The notes: generated by a model from the sequence alone, not told the origin. Counted from the stretch's first letter, positions 12,332 through 25,804 are shown. The stretch: DNA of 64,000 bases from Stomoxys calcitrans (GCF_963082655.1 NC_081555.1:184781424-184845423); one strand, 5' to 3'. Program-made: numbers and translations.

Positions 12332-13627
12332 TATATACCCTCCACCATAAGATGGGGGGTATACTAATTTCGTCATTCTGATTGTAACTACTCGAAATAT
12401 TCGTCTGAGACCCCATAAAGTATATACATTCTTGATCGTCGTGAAATTTTATGTCGATCTAGCCATGTCCGTCCGTCTGTCCGTCCGTCCGTCCGTCCGT
12501 CTGTCTGTCGAAAGCACGCTAACTTCCGAAGGAGTAAAGCTAGCCGAAATTTTGCACAAATACTTCTTATTAGTGTAGGTCGGTTGGTATTGTAAATGGG
12601 CCATATCGGTCCATGTTTTGATATAGCTGCCATATAAACCGATCTTGGGTCTTGACTTCTTGAGCCTCTAGAGTGCGCAATTCTTATCCGATTGGGATGA
12701 AATTTAGCACGACGTGTTTTGTTACGATATCAAACAACTGTGCCAAGTATGGTTCAAATCGGTTCATAACCTTACATAGCTGTCATATAAACCTATCTTG
12801 GGTCTTGACTTCTTGAGCCTCTAGAGGGCGCAATTCTTATCCAATTTGAATGAACTTTGGCACGTAGTATTTTGTTATGATATCCAACAACTGTGCCAAA
12901 TATGGTTCAAATCGGTTCATAACCTGATGTAGCTGCCATATAAACCGATCTGGGATCTTGACTTCTTGAGCCTCTAGAGGTCGCAATTATTATCCGATTT
13001 AAATGAATTTTGACACGTAGTATTTTGTTATGATATCCAACAACTGTGCAAAGTATGGTTCAAATCAGTTCATAACCTGATATAGCTGTCATATAAAGAG
13101 ATCTGGGGACTTGACTTCTTGAGCTTTCGCAAGACGTTTTTTATTGTTACTTTCAACCACTATGTCAAATAAAATACAAGTCGGTTCATAACCTGATATA
13201 GCTGCCATATAAACCGATCTGGGATCTTGACTTCTTGAGCCTCTAGAGGTCGCAATTATTATCCGATTTGCAATTATTATCCGGATTCTTTCATGACCAT
13301 CAACATACGTGTTTATTATGGTCTGAATCGGTCCATAGCCCGATACAGCTCCCATATAAATCGATCTCTCTATTTTGCTTTTTGAGCTCACAAAGAGCGC
13401 AATTCTTATTCGAATTGGCTGACATTTTACACAGGTCTCCAACATATAATTTAATTGAGGTTCAAACCGGAGCATATCTTGATATCGCTCTAATAGCAAA
13501 GCAAATCTTTTCTTATATCCTGTTTTGCCTAAGAAGAGATGCCGGGAAAAGAACTCAACAAATGCGATCCATGGTGGAGGGTATATAAGATTCGGCCCGG
13601 CCGAACTTAGCACGCTTTTACTTGTTT
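12332..13627 (-). repeat. mini-me-like dispersed repeat, complete reversed copy
   Basis: This is the reverse complement of the arrangement at 30-1247. It begins TATACCCTCCACCATAAG, runs through the GATCTAGCCATG core with a (GTCC/GTCT)n microsatellite at about 12468-12510, then five or so diverged units marked by GCTGCCATATAAACCGATC, and ends at the GGCCCGGCC palindrome and TTTTACTTGTT. A 174-codon minus-strand open frame at 13089-13613 lies entirely inside the repeated units and is not a gene. Confidence 0.8.
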
Positions 13628-13689
13628 AAGAAAATGAACGCGCAGTTACCCTTAATGCACCTTGCTACAGGAACATGATTGAGAAAGTT

Positions 13690-13990
13690 TTTCTTCCAAG
13701 CCCACAAGATATGAACGTTAGAAACGTGTGGTTTTAGTAAGATGGAGCCACAGCACGAGGCTCATTGAATGTGGAGTCAATATTTCCCCGACCGCCTTAT
13801 CTCTCTCGGAGGCGATCCCAATGGCCGGCACGCTCCCATATCTAAGTCCTTTCGATTTATTTTTATATGGTTATTTGAAGTCCCTCGTTTATGTTGTTCG
13901 ACCACAGGCCAAAGCACGCCTCTAGAACAAAATTCAAACCGATTGGTATACTGCAAAGTGTGGACAAGAGTAACAAAAATCGACTAAATC
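13690..13990 (+). pseudogene. Mariner/Tc-type transposase, C-terminal relic
   Basis: With frame changes the three + frames spell a transposase C-terminal half. VWF..DGATA (around 13720-13750) is followed by FPDRLISLGGD (13782-13815), then WPAR, SPFDLFLYGYLK and VYVVRP (to about 13912). This order matches the segment around the second and third catalytic acidic residues in IS630/Tc1/mariner-family transposases, where the last Asp sits in the sPxdfFLWGYlK-like motif. In-frame stops and at least two shifts show it is dead. No terminal repeats were found, and it starts some 60 bp after the neighbouring repeat copy. Confidence 0.65.
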
Positions 13991-13999
13991 AGTGTATGT

Positions 14000-14889
14000 T
14001 TAGATCAAATTCTGTTTTTTACTGAATGAATTAATAAAAATATTGTTTTTAATGTCCTCAATTCCTTATCGATATCGATATCGTGATACTCGTGGGTTAC
14101 ATCAAACAGTAACCCTATGTTTTCATCATCTATGTTGTGTGTCCGCGTTCATATCGATCCACATGGGAATGATGTGCCAGACAGACAAACTTTGTTTGTG
14201 TACATTAAATGTAATTATGTGGCAAAGTCTCCTTTAATCCCCATAATAATATCTAAATGATGTATCTACTATATTTGAATGTGTATTTGCCATCTGTGAT
14301 TTGTCACAAGTTGTTAATGTTCCAAATGAGGATGTATTTGTAATCGTTAAGAGCTATGAAGGCGCCGCACTTTTTTACATGCAGCAGCAAATATGGCGCT
14401 TGAACGTTGTATTTTTTTCTATTTTTACTCAAAGCACCTTTACTGTGCAATGTAAAATTGGTCCAACTTACTTTAAATGCCAACAAATGTCCTATTCCAA
14501 TGGGCTAGCATTATATGTCACCCTCATCCAAATCCGTGAGTATCATCATGTATTTCTTGTGTTTAACAATATGCTGTACAAATTTGTTCCACTTATGCTT
14601 TTCGTTTCTAAATTGAAAATCCATCATTAGTATCCATCTCAACGGCACAATCGTATGCTATTCTTCTTAGAACATAGCGTGGGACACGAATCCTTTTTTT
14701 CTCAGCAATCATATTTTCGCATGAACTAGTATGTTGCAACAACAATGGGAACTTCTCGTATCATTTATTGAAATGCCATGCGAGTTACATATGGAACAGT
14801 CTCTTTCACATTAATTTTCCATTTAAGTGCACAAACATATATGATTTTCAATGTTTTCAAGCAATGAGCAATGTATTGACGGAATAACA
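14000..14889. other. Unassigned stretch
   Basis: No recognisable feature. It contains a short ATCGATATCGATATCG run at about 14068-14083. The 109-codon + frame at 14301-14630 has no recognisable motif. Confidence 0.5.
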
Positions 14890-15850
14890 AGGGAAAATAT
14901 GTTAAGTTTCGCCGGGCCAAACCTCAGGGAACAGGGTAACCTAATAGGGCAACAAATTTGAAGAAAATAAATTTGTAAGTGATTGGACATTTATGGGCTC
15001 AAAAGGTCAAATCTGGGAATTGGTTTATATTGGGGATATATCTAATTATGAACCTTTCTACTGTAGAAGATATTGTTGTGGCTTTTGGTGAGCAAAAATG
15101 TGCTTCAAATACCAAAAAGCAACCTAGCAAGGCAAAATGAACATATAGTGGTTTAAGTTATAAAATCAAAGCATTTTGTATAATGGACTGTATGAAACCC
15201 TGCCCATGTGATTTTTTTAGTGAATTTGGGACTAATAATTTTATTTCAACCTATCTACATCCATACCGAATATGGTCGAGATCGGTCACAAATAAGGTAT
15301 GAGGTAGCTTCACTTTACTATCATCAATAGTAGCGTCGTTCTTTCAAACGTCACTTTAATTTTGCGAACAAAGTCACTGAGTGCTAGATCGGAGGAATAC
15401 GGTTTCGGGCGAATTGCGCAATTTTAGCATAACTTGCAGGTAATGGTCCTTATTGACAATACGGCCCTTTTGGAAAGAACTCATGATGCAAGACGTCTCT
15501 ACAATCGAAAAAACTGTGTGCCACCCCTTATCCTTGCCTAAACTTGGTGCGCTGTCTTTTGTTACTACGTCAAAGCTATAAGCCCATGATTTTTCGCCAG
15601 TTATGAGCTCCTGTACAGGCCTATTTCCCCCATAACAGGCCTATTACCCGATTTGCTGACATCTAAGCCCTTAATCAGCCTCCCCGAATATTAAGCGAAT
15701 AGGATCATATTTGGATGGAACTGCCATATATATTGATCTACCGATTTACGTTCTTGAACCCATACAAGACCCATTTACTACCCGATTTCCCGAAATGACA
15801 AAATGTTTTTCATCTATATAACCGAGGTGTAACCGAATATGAAGAGTATA
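14890..15850 (+). repeat. Old mini-me-like repeat interrupted by a mariner relic
   Basis: The left end, TGTTAAGTTTCGCCGGGCCAAAC, read in part as TTAAGTTTCGCCGGGCC, is a decayed version of the family start. Later pieces such as GGTTTATATTGGGGATATATC and CTGCCATATATATTGATCTACC are decayed internal units. A mariner-like transposase fragment occupies about 15325-15640. Divergence is much higher than in the copies at 30 and 12332. Confidence 0.5.
15325..15640 (-). pseudogene. Mariner-family transposase relic
   Basis: On the minus strand the frame reads LITGEKSWAYSFDVVTK, the region of the first catalytic residue (family consensus has a D-E-S-W motif; here the Asp is Glu). It then reads KGRIVNKDHYLQVMLKLR, typical of mariner proteins. 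After an internal deletion a shifted frame gives YSSDLALSDFVRKIKVTF, which corresponds to the family's SPDLAPsDfflF motif with the third catalytic Asp. The second catalytic region is gone. It is a dead, internally deleted fragment without visible terminal repeats, nested in an old dispersed repeat. Confidence 0.7.
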
Positions 15851-15856
15851 AACAAC

Positions 15857-15907
15857 AACACTCAATCTTCAAATATGGTTATTAACTATACTTAAAGATT
15901 GAGTGTT
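15857..15907. repeat. Hairpin
   Basis: AACACTCAATCTT pairs perfectly with AAGATTGAGTGTT across a loop of about 25 bases that itself pairs partly. Confidence 0.6.
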
Positions 15908-18900
15908 TTACATATCAAAAATTAACCGTTTGGGCTCAAGATAAACCACAGAATGGTCCAATTTGTAGTTTTTTACTTTTCCCAATACCTGTAGCTTAGG
16001 AATATCTAGGCAAATGAACGGAGTATCTCATAGTGAACATTTATTTTCTAGACTTAAAACGCTGCCATTGTCAAACCTCAAATATTTCTTAAATGACAGA
16101 GGTTGGATGAGAGGATCATGAGCTTCTTTTTTCTTTACAAGCACGATCTTTTGCAACCTACAGCTATAGCAGATCCCGACTTGGATGAAGATAAGTAAAA
16201 CTGGGTCTAGCCTGTTCCATGGTAGACCCGAGACTCATTAACTGTGCTTAAACATATAACGACTCCCAATATGAGAACATGAAAAAACAATAACTTTTAC
16301 AAATATAGTTTTTTATTATACTATAGTTCAAATTAAAAAACCCGAATAGGAGAACAAATGTCATAGTCATATACAATAAATTTATTTAAGGCACTAGATA
16401 GATAGTGAGTCTGCATTAAATTGTACGGTTTGTTGGCTGATGCAATCGCATGCCGGTGGCAGGCGAATATGTCTCATGTATCACATCCTCCAGTTGACAT
16501 GCATGACTAGATGAGCTGGCATCCAGTGAAAATGTTTTGTGGCATTTAGCGGAACACATTAAATCTTTGTTGATGTTGTCGTTCTTTTTTTCCACCCCGA
16601 ATGGGGGTTGGAGCGCAATTACTCTCAACGCTTCATATATACCCATGATTTATATATCAGTGCTGTTCAAATGCATAAAAACATGATTCCGAGTCCTTTT
16701 TATGATGTTTCATATTTTTCGATGACAGAGGAAGGACGGACGCATGCTTACCAACAACTATGGAACGAACAAACAAATGAATGAATGGACGTTAGTTATT
16801 GTTTCCTTTTGCTCTTTTTGCTGGCAGGAAGGATGAGAGAGAAAAAAAAACCAAGTCAGTAATAAATGCGAGTTCAGTGTCAGGAGGAGAATACAGTGGC
16901 GTTGTTGATGGCCAAATGGATGTCGAAAAGTTATTTACTCCTCGAGAGTTGTGCTTATTTTCCTTGATGTTCATCGGGACACGAATGGCTGGTCATCCAT
17001 AATGCCAACAATGAGGAATGAGTGGAGAATGTTTTTGTTCATAATTGCCCTGCAGAGACAGGGTGGGAATTTAAGAAGCATGAAGAACGATTAGTTGCCC
17101 GGCGTATTCAATCATGTCCTTTTGGACGTCCGCCTCCAACAAAAGGCAATAATGGCGGAAGTTGGGGCTGTGTTTGCTTTACGATGCCTTGCGAATCCAT
17201 TTAAATCTTAAGAATCTTCGAGCATTATAATAAGCTGTTGTTGCCTTAATTGGCATTAATCATTTAATGTTCCTCTGTCGTCCGGGCGTAAAGCTCACGA
17301 ATGACTTCTGAGGCGCATTGAAGATTGACCTCATTATGGGAATCGCTACAGATGTCTTCACTTCGCTGCTAATTGAAATTTCAAAAAGACAACTTTCTGG
17401 GCAAGTCCTGTTAAGATTTTCGTATTCTCGCTTTTTTGTTGCCTTTTCATTTTCTTGTCTTAGGTTTGGTGTTTTTCCTTAATTTTTTTCCATTCCTTGG
17501 TATTTTACTAAAATTTAATTATAATGTAATTTTGTTGAAGTTTCAGCAAATAATCCTTTTGTTGAGTTGAGCATGGGTGGCGTCAAATGGACACTGAGAA
17601 TGTGGAGGGCGGCCAGCCTGAAAAAAGTCATATCAAATATTTACTGTACTGTCCGACAAAGTTCACAAAGTCACATAGAAGTTTTTTATGGTACTTTATA
17701 CTTTTGCCCATCCGGTTGTGTTATTCTATGTATTCTGTCCATTCCTTTCCGTTCTGCTTTGGTTTGGCTTTGTTTAACATTTTCACATACAAACACAAAC
17801 ACACACACACACAACTCTACATAAACTCATCCACTCATCTCGATGTAGGAGACCATCGGACAGTAGTCGAAATGAAAGACCTTTTTTTGTGAGGGGAATA
17901 TGGTAGAAGAATTTCGTTCAGCATTGCGACGAGCTCTGGAAAAGGGTCAGTTGATGATAACAGTAAAAAAAAAGACAAAACGAACCCCGAGTGAAAGTTC
18001 TGTCCGAAAACCAAAAACTGATTGGCAATTTTGTGCTTCCGCTGGCCTCAGGGGACCATGTGGGCGGATGGGTATAGGCAGACAAATCTTGGGCTACTGC
18101 TTGGAAATTATACCGGAGTCGAATTCGGAATACAAAGTGTTTGCCAAAGAATGGCCTCAGGATTTAAAATACCATTTATTGCTACTTATGACTTGGTAAA
18201 TATTTAATTAAACGCCATTTTTTCCTTCTAAATCTCTTACAGCTGTCTGCTAGCCAAGTCCTGGATTTCTGGGAGTGGGCACTCAGTTGTGTCCACCGCC
18301 TGCCTTCGCATTGTTGGCCAAAGGATTGCAATTTAAATGAATTTGTGTAACGCAAACCATGTGAAATGGTCGGAATGGCTTAGCAACTTATAAAGAATCA
18401 CTTTTAAATGCGTCCGTGCTAATCCGAAAAAATGCCGGGGGTTAGTTTTGGCTCATAAATGTGTCAGGTGTGGATGGATTCACTGTTAACTTTTTCCATT
18501 GACTAATGAAACGTTGTATGTCTGATGTCTGGCTCGACTCACATTATCTGATAAGACCTGTAAAGGGGCATCAAATGGATATTTAAAAAGTAATTGTTGG
18601 GTTTTGTGCAATGTCAAAAGTCGTAATTAATGGATTAATATTAAATGGTGGTTAATTGTTTGATTTACACAATCGCCATTGGGGTCGGCTTGGTATTCAT
18701 CAAGAGGAGGAGTGTAATCAATGTTGGTTGATAATTCAGTAAAAGCCAAGAGCATAGAAGAAATTTATTCCCAATGTGAACGAATTGAACAGAGCCTCGT
18801 AAAGAGATTAAAACTCTTATCAACTACTGCGAGCAAACTACATTTCTATCATACGTACACTTCACCCAAAGCACCGTTCTTTTGAGTCTCATATTGTTCC

Positions 18901-20289
18901 ACTTAATCTACATATCCGGTTTGAGTAAGACAGGCACTTGGCTGCCAGTTGGGTATCAGATATCAGATAATTAAATAGACGCTATATCTAAATCTGAACC
19001 GGTTACGGCAGAGATTGTGGGAAAGTAAACAATTGATATCAATTAATAATCATAATAGAATGTTATCCGCTAGGATACACATGGTGGAAGTCAAAGAAAT
19101 AGATATTGTGCAAAAAGTTGAGAACATCGTTTGAAAATTTGCTTGCAAGGGCTCTGAAATTGAACTGTCATATACTCTCAACAAAAAGTAAATTCCAAAT
19201 GAAAGAAAATTTACCTAAATGGGATTAAATTTGAACATGATTTGGCGCTTAAGATTTTTCTGTCCCGTTTAGTATATCCAATTTCTTATTTTAGGTATAT
19301 GCGAGTGTAATAAAATCGAGTTGAAATTTTCAAGAAGTTGGGATATCTAAACTCTCTAAATTCTTATGCATTTTAATATCAATTTCATAAAAAATATTCT
19401 GTTTTTCCTGTTTTATGACAATTAATTTCAAAATATTTGGTATAATGAGAAGAAATAAAAAAAGGTTTTATTTGCATTAGGTAGTAGAAATTAGTTCCCA
19501 TGAATACTTTACCCAAAGCTTATATATGGTATAATAAATTGTTGTTTAAAAGTAATATTCGATAAAAAATTATAATTTTATTTGCAAATATGGAGTTGAT
19601 GTACATGTACAGTTTTTGCTTAACTAAGAAAGTGAACTTTGAATAATGATTATTAATTTTTAAGTTCTGTGAAGATTAAAATACAAATGGTATTGCTTAC
19701 TAACGCTTGCACTTCACTTTGCATTTACATTTATAAATAAATTATCTAAATCATTTAGTTATTTTTCATATGAGTATTTTCCGTATCCTTTGACCCGTTT
19801 TTACTGTTCTTCCAGGCAATTTCTATACTCTATATTTGCTGCAAAGACCCATGGTAACTTGTAGTTTCAATTTTCCGCCTAGAATGTTAAAAATTAAAAA
19901 AATAAGAAAACAATTAAAGTAACTATAAAATAATTTATAGAAATTAAGCATGGATATATTTTTCTGCTGCTTTGGATACTTATTTGCTGCAAAATGGTTG
20001 CTTGTGGTTTTTAATTATATTAACCAGAGAAAGTTTGAAATTAAAACCAAAAAATAACAGTTTATTGAAATAAATAACTTAAAAAAAGGTATCGTAAATA
20101 CAAATTGCCTTAAACGAAGCTTTCAGCTTTTAGTTGTTTTCTTGTCATTTCTTGATAAAAGTCATTTTGAAAAATATATTTATGCTCACCATATCTTTAA
20201 ATTTAGAGACAAAATTAAATGATGTTTTTTGTATTTTTGAATTGATTATAAAGTCACACTTTTTATAAAATTGCCATTTGTTGTTTTAT
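15908..20289. other. Unassigned, largely unique DNA
   Basis: No gene or transposon recognised. Short low-complexity pieces occur, such as ACACAAACACACACACAC at about 17795. Several 60-100 codon open frames overlap in different frames (16799-18207) without any motif. The part after 18.7 kb is strongly AT-rich. Confidence 0.5.
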
Positions 20290-21070
20290 TTTTTGTGTTC
20301 ATCTATAACATTCATTCCTTCAGGTAACAAAGGGAACTGTCTGCCTGTCAAATATCGAAACAAACAGCCATTGATTGACACGCCACTATAATGCACGTTT
20401 GTTCAATAACAATCATAAACAATTGACTACACACAGAAGATTTTTGACTTTTATCAAAAAATTCCCAAAAAACTAAATTCGTTTCGTTAATGAAAATTTA
20501 TGACTAAAATTCCTCACTATAAATAGAATACTACATTTTCACCCATTTTCCTCCTACGTTTCGCCGACGTTTTTTGTATGGAGTTTGACAGCATTCTGCC
20601 TGAAAAGCTGAACAGAATACTCAGAAGATATACCCCTTATATCTTCTGCAAGAAGTTAATGAAAATGTCTTAATATTGAATTTCCATATTTAAAGGATAA
20701 GATATACCATATTTCATTCCCTACTTACTAACAATTTTATATTAAACTTGCTCTTACAACCTGGTGAAAGTCATACTGACATGTCCCGAAAAGTAATGGT
20801 ATAAGCTTCAGTAAAAATTTGCTGCAAACATTTTTTTTACGTCTGAGATTTCAATTAAGGATGCAATTTTCCCTTCGGGTAGTATTTTTGAAATTGAATT
20901 AATTTTTTTTAAACAGGTTGTAATGAAATTTTTTTAGAAAATTCACATACCCACTTCAAGTATATGAACTAATTGCAATTTCTTTGGTAATAGGATATGT
21001 TTGCATAGTTCATGAAAATTTCACAGTTCGATTATAACTAATTGATCAAAAATTTCGAAAGATTGAGCCG
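20290..21070. repeat. Diverged duplicate segment, copy 1
   Basis: Blocks in this segment recur in the same order and orientation at 24770-25520: CATCTATAACAT, AACGAAACAAACA-like, GTTTCG(T/C)TAATGAAAA, TAAGCTTCAGTA, TTTTCCCTT with AGTATTTTTGAA, then CACTTCAAGTATATGAACTA with TTGCAATT. Spacing is similar in both, so this is one homologous segment rather than chance. Confidence 0.6.
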
Positions 21071-22099
21071 ACGAATAAGGTAAGGAAATGTCGATCTTAT
21101 AGTAGATATATTCCGTTTTGGATGGTATTTTGTAATAAAGTAATCCAAATCCCAACAAAATCGGTGGTATAGTATAGTAAATGATTCGATCTTAAATTGA
21201 TCAAAAATTGCTTTAGCAAGGTAAACAAGTCATGTAGCAAAAAATACCCTTGTCTAATTCCGATTAGCTCATTTGATAAAATGCAACGTATACCTTTTTA
21301 TTATAGGTATCAAAGCCAGAGAGGATATTCCGTAATTCAGGTGATGGTAATTAATAATAAATATTTATTAACTTGTACAAGAAAAAAAAAATGTAATTAA
21401 TCCTTGAACTACTTTTGTAGCGTGCTCATCGCCTTTGCCTTGTTTGGTTAGTTGAACAATATGTTCCTGCAATGCTATTGTGCTGGAAATGCCTTTTCCA
21501 TTGAAGCCGCTTATTAATGGCGGATGTGATCAACGAGAATTATTTCAGCACCGGAAACAAGCAGCCAACTTCAATGAACTAAGACGGACATGAACAGCCA
21601 TACAAGGAAATGGGGAAATAAAGGAGCGAAGCCATAAGCTCATCATCGTGTATGTGAGGCAGTGCACTTTCCCGTTTATCTCTGACGGGTAGATGGATAC
21701 AGTCTAAGCAATAAACTTTGATTCGTACCTCAGTCTTTCTCTGTTTCGTCGGAGGTAATTCCACAAATGGTTCACTAGCTTCTATTACCCATAACATTGC
21801 CTAATGCCACCCTGTAACAGTGTAATTTCCTCGAATTTGTTTGCAATATGGCAAAAGGGCTGCTGATAAGAAAACACACAGTATCACATTGCACGTTCAT
21901 CTTCGTTGTTGGATTATTTTTGTGCGGAAGCAATCTCTAGCAAGGCTACGATGTCTTCAATGCATACTTCAAGAGTTCACATAACTCTTGTGCGTTATAT
22001 GCTCTTGTGTATCTTTGAGTATCTTAACAAACGACAAATGATGGTTACCATGCAACGCATTACGATTTTTCTCTGCCACTTGCACAGATCCTCTGAAGT
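21071..22099. other. Unassigned stretch
   Basis: No recognisable feature apart from short open frames without motifs. Confidence 0.45.
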
Positions 22100-22228
22100 G
22101 TTTGTATCATGGCAGCATTAGGAGGGGATAACCACCGCTGAAAATTATTTCTGATGTTCTCGCCAGGTTTCGAACCCAGGCGTTTAGCGTCATAGGCGGA
22201 CATGCTAACCTCTGCACAACGGCGCCAT
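22100..22228 (-). mobile_element. tRNA-derived SINE, head fragment, reversed
   Basis: On the minus strand the head shows AACGCCTGGGTTCGAAACC, with box B GGTTCGAAACC, then CTGGCGAGAACATC and CAGCGGTGGTTATCCCC, matching the SINE at 9057. The similarity stops after CTAATGCTG, so the body and tail are missing. Confidence 0.7.
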
Positions 22229-24769
22229 CCTTGTAAATTCATTAAGTTATCACTAAATTCATCATTTAATAACCATTAAATCCTTAAACGAATTTAGCAT
22301 TGCTAGCATAAACTTGTTTTACAAGGTTCGGGGCTTTTATAATGGTTGGCTAGGACACTGCGTAAAAGAATATTTTCTTTTGAGCAAAACAGAGAAAACA
22401 TAAGTAAGTGCATAAGTAATTTATTGACCAATACCGAAGGAAATATTTTATACCCATACCATGTAACAGCGCCTCAATACAACTAGCAATGCATGGTATG
22501 TGTTATGTATACTAATTCATTGTTCGATTTTTTGCCTTTTATATACATATATTGCCGAATTGCAATAATTTTCATGTGTGTATTTGTTTCTGAAAACTGT
22601 CAATCGATTAATCAATTAAATATTATTTGCGACATGATGTGTTTCGAATATGACAACCTGTCTGAGATTAGAATTATAAGACATTAAACAGCCTAAGCAA
22701 AGCTTGCATGTCATTAAAGAGCTAAAAGTAAAACATTCATGATGTTGAATTTTCGTGACAAAGAAAACGTTTGAGTATCAGGAGTGCGATTGCTGTGATG
22801 AATAGGCTTCTCAGTGCTTACATCAACTGCACAAAACACACATATTGTTGGAACTTGAGCATTTTGTCAGTTGAGCCCATTGCTCATTGTTCATTGCATA
22901 TTGTTCGTTGTTCGTTGTTGATAAACATTACTGATTAAACACATAAAGTTGGTTTTATTTACACAACATCCTTTGTTCGGTCTATTTAAATATTCTCAGA
23001 CTTGTAAGTATGTGCGAGGAGGTGTGTTTGAGTGTGTCGGTGGTGTTTTGAGACAATGACTGACACCATGAGGGGGGTGGTCTCCGGCAGCAGTCGAAAG
23101 ATGCTGAGCAATGACTTTGAATGACAATAAATAAAGGAATTGGCAACTACAAAAGATGATAGCGATAAGGATGCAAGGACCTCGGTCATACACACGGGCA
23201 AATACCTGAACGTATGCGTCAGAATGTGTGAATTTGTAAGCCATTAAGTAAGTGCTTGTGTGGGTCGTTGGAAAAATAACAATACACGGAGTGACAGAAA
23301 AAAGAGAAAATGTTCACACACAAGCGCGTTCACAGACCATTTACATGCATACACACAGGGTTTCAACATTAACTTTCCAGCAGCGGAAGGAGGAGGCACA
23401 ATTTATCAGGCCTCTATCTGTTATCTTGACAATGCTTTTGTTTGATGTGATGTTTTCTCCATCTTGATGGTCCCGCACAAGATATCAAGTTTTGCGATTG
23501 CCAAGTAAGAAAAAGGTTGCACATTTCGCAAATGATGGCCATTATCAAGTTGAAAAATCGCCATCATTACATTTCCTTTTAATGGAATCGAACACAAAAG
23601 TTAAGATCGATGCACGAGGCGTAAGAGTGAAGAGCGTCATTAATTTAATAGGATGTCGCTTTGTTATATTTGGTAACGTTTTATATTTAAAAGCAACGAA
23701 AAGACTTAGGAGCAAATTATGCTAGCCTTTACTGAGGATTTCATTCTTAACAGCGTTAGATCAAATTTGAGTTGTATGAAGTAATCTACTCACGATAGTG
23801 AATTAGACATTTTTTTTTTAGCTTGTAGGCGTTCTTCTTATCAGATTTGGCTGAAACCTTCCCTGAAATGTTCACCTAAACTTTCGACATCCATGTGCAA
23901 ATCTTATCCGAATGTGATATAATTCTATATGGGAACTTCTGCTATGATATCTAACAGGTACGGTTCAACTGGATACCTACACAGATAAATATAATTTCGA
24001 AAAGCAACAACTTTGGTCGAAAAAACAAATACGAAAGTTGTTAATTTTCCTGCAACAATTTATTTTGTATCTCAACGACCCAAAATACAAATTTGTTGTT
24101 GAGAGGCACTCTTTGCAAGCCAATATATAAAAACAATAACAATATATCCATAAGTAAGACAAAAATCCATCTAACCAGCCACCACATGCATGTGCTTTGC
24201 TTCGAGTGGTGAAGTTTTTATTTTCTTTATTCGACTCGCGCTGGTTTGTCTCATTCATTTTTTTTCTCTGTTTGTCTTCTCTGTCACTCTGTCTACTATT
24301 AAGGCCTAAGCCATGGTTGAATTAAAAATTACAAGTGCGCCAACTTGCCCAACTGATGGAAGTGTCCAACTCCAGAGTTGTATCCAAATTCCACTAGAAC
24401 GTCAAATGCTTGGTTTGGATTTAAAATTGTTTTCACATTTTAATTGTTTTAATTTATAATTTACACGTTTATAATCATAAAGCTTTTGATCTTGATCTAG
24501 AATGTCTATATGGAAGTATGCAGAAATTTGACAACCTAGTGGGAATTTGCGCCACCATCGCCACAGGGTTGTATGGTTGATTTCGTTGTTGTTGAGCAAT
24601 TGAGCCATCCTTCTTAATTAAACCAAAGCCCAAACATAATAAGGGCTTTGAGCAGCGTCGCGTTCAAAAATGCAACTTTGCAAACAAATGCCAAAAAATC
24701 AACTGGATAACAGCATCTCGACTAAAGAATTTGTTTAAATTCCACAAAATTTCAATAATTTTAACTGTC
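22229..24769. other. Unassigned stretch
   Basis: No gene recognised. At about 23850-23975, pieces such as TTGGCTGAAA and CAAATCTTATCCGAATGTGAT resemble internal units of the mini-me-like repeat in reverse orientation, but the match is weak. Confidence 0.4.
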
Positions 24770-25520
24770 AAGTCTGTTTGTGGTCATCTATAACATCTAG
24801 CTAATTTTTTTTGCGGTGCTGTCTTCTGAACCTCATTCCATCAAATAACAAACCAAACTATCTGCCAAATAACGAAACAAACATCTACTGATCGACACGC
24901 ACGATTGTCCAACAACTAAACACACAAAAAAATACTACCCTTTCCGTTACGATGATTGGATGTGGACACAACGAGCGCTCACAACCACTCATAATCACTC
25001 TCACATTTGCACGACATTAAATTTTTGGGACCATCCACGAACCGCGGCCGCTGCCGAAATATACCAACACATACAAAAAGCCTACAAAACATATTCACAC
25101 ATACACATTAAAAGAAATACACAAATTTGTCATCTACTTCCCTGAAATACTGTTAAAAAATCTTAGGATTATTGTGATCACACCATTTGCCACCACTTAT
25201 GAAAAATATGAAGTTAATCATAAACAACACAAACCCAAATGAACTTTTGAATTAGTTTCGCTAATGAAAAATTATGAAAAATCATAACAAAACTGTCATT
25301 TCCTTAAAATATATGGTAATAAGCTTCAGTATTTTTTTCTGTTTTTGGTATGTCGCAGATTACAATTTAGATTGTAATTTTCCCTTTCGCAAGTATTTTT
25401 GAACGAGAATTTAAGATTTTTAAACTGGTTATAAAGAAAAATTTTTAGGAAATATCCATAGCCATTTCAAGTATATAAACTATTTGCAATTACCTAGAAA
25501 ATGGGATACATTACCGTAGT
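24770..25520. repeat. Diverged duplicate segment, copy 2
   Basis: Partner of 20290-21070, about 4.5 kb away in direct orientation and with many small insertions and deletions. It includes GGTAATAAGCTTCAGTATTT, AGTATTTTTGAACGAG and CATTTCAAGTATATAAACTA. Whether it is an unrecognised transposon family or a local duplication cannot be told from the window. Confidence 0.6.
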
Positions 25521-25804
25521 TTCGCAAAATTTCATTACAAAAGAGAAAATTTTCATAAAGCTTAAAACAATTTTTTCCAATTTTGGGATAATTTTTTGCT
25601 ACGTAATACGATACCACTTTTTCAGTAATATTTATTATACAAGAATGTATATTTTCATGTTTTCCAAAAAGAAAAGTTACAGTTTTATAAAAAATATAGT
25701 TTATTTCGAGCAAGTTTGGCCAAAAATTAATACTAGAAAATAAACTATATAGTTGTACAAACTACTATAGTTGTACAAATAAATTTAATTTACTAGTCCA
25801 AATA

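Noticed and set aside
13089..13613. 174-codon minus-strand open frame
   Set aside because: It lies wholly within mini-me-like repeat units; the same peptide pieces recur in other copies with stops.
16799..18207. Series of short + frames as exons of one gene
   Set aside because: No recognisable domain, frames overlap inconsistently and no convincing splice pairs were seen.
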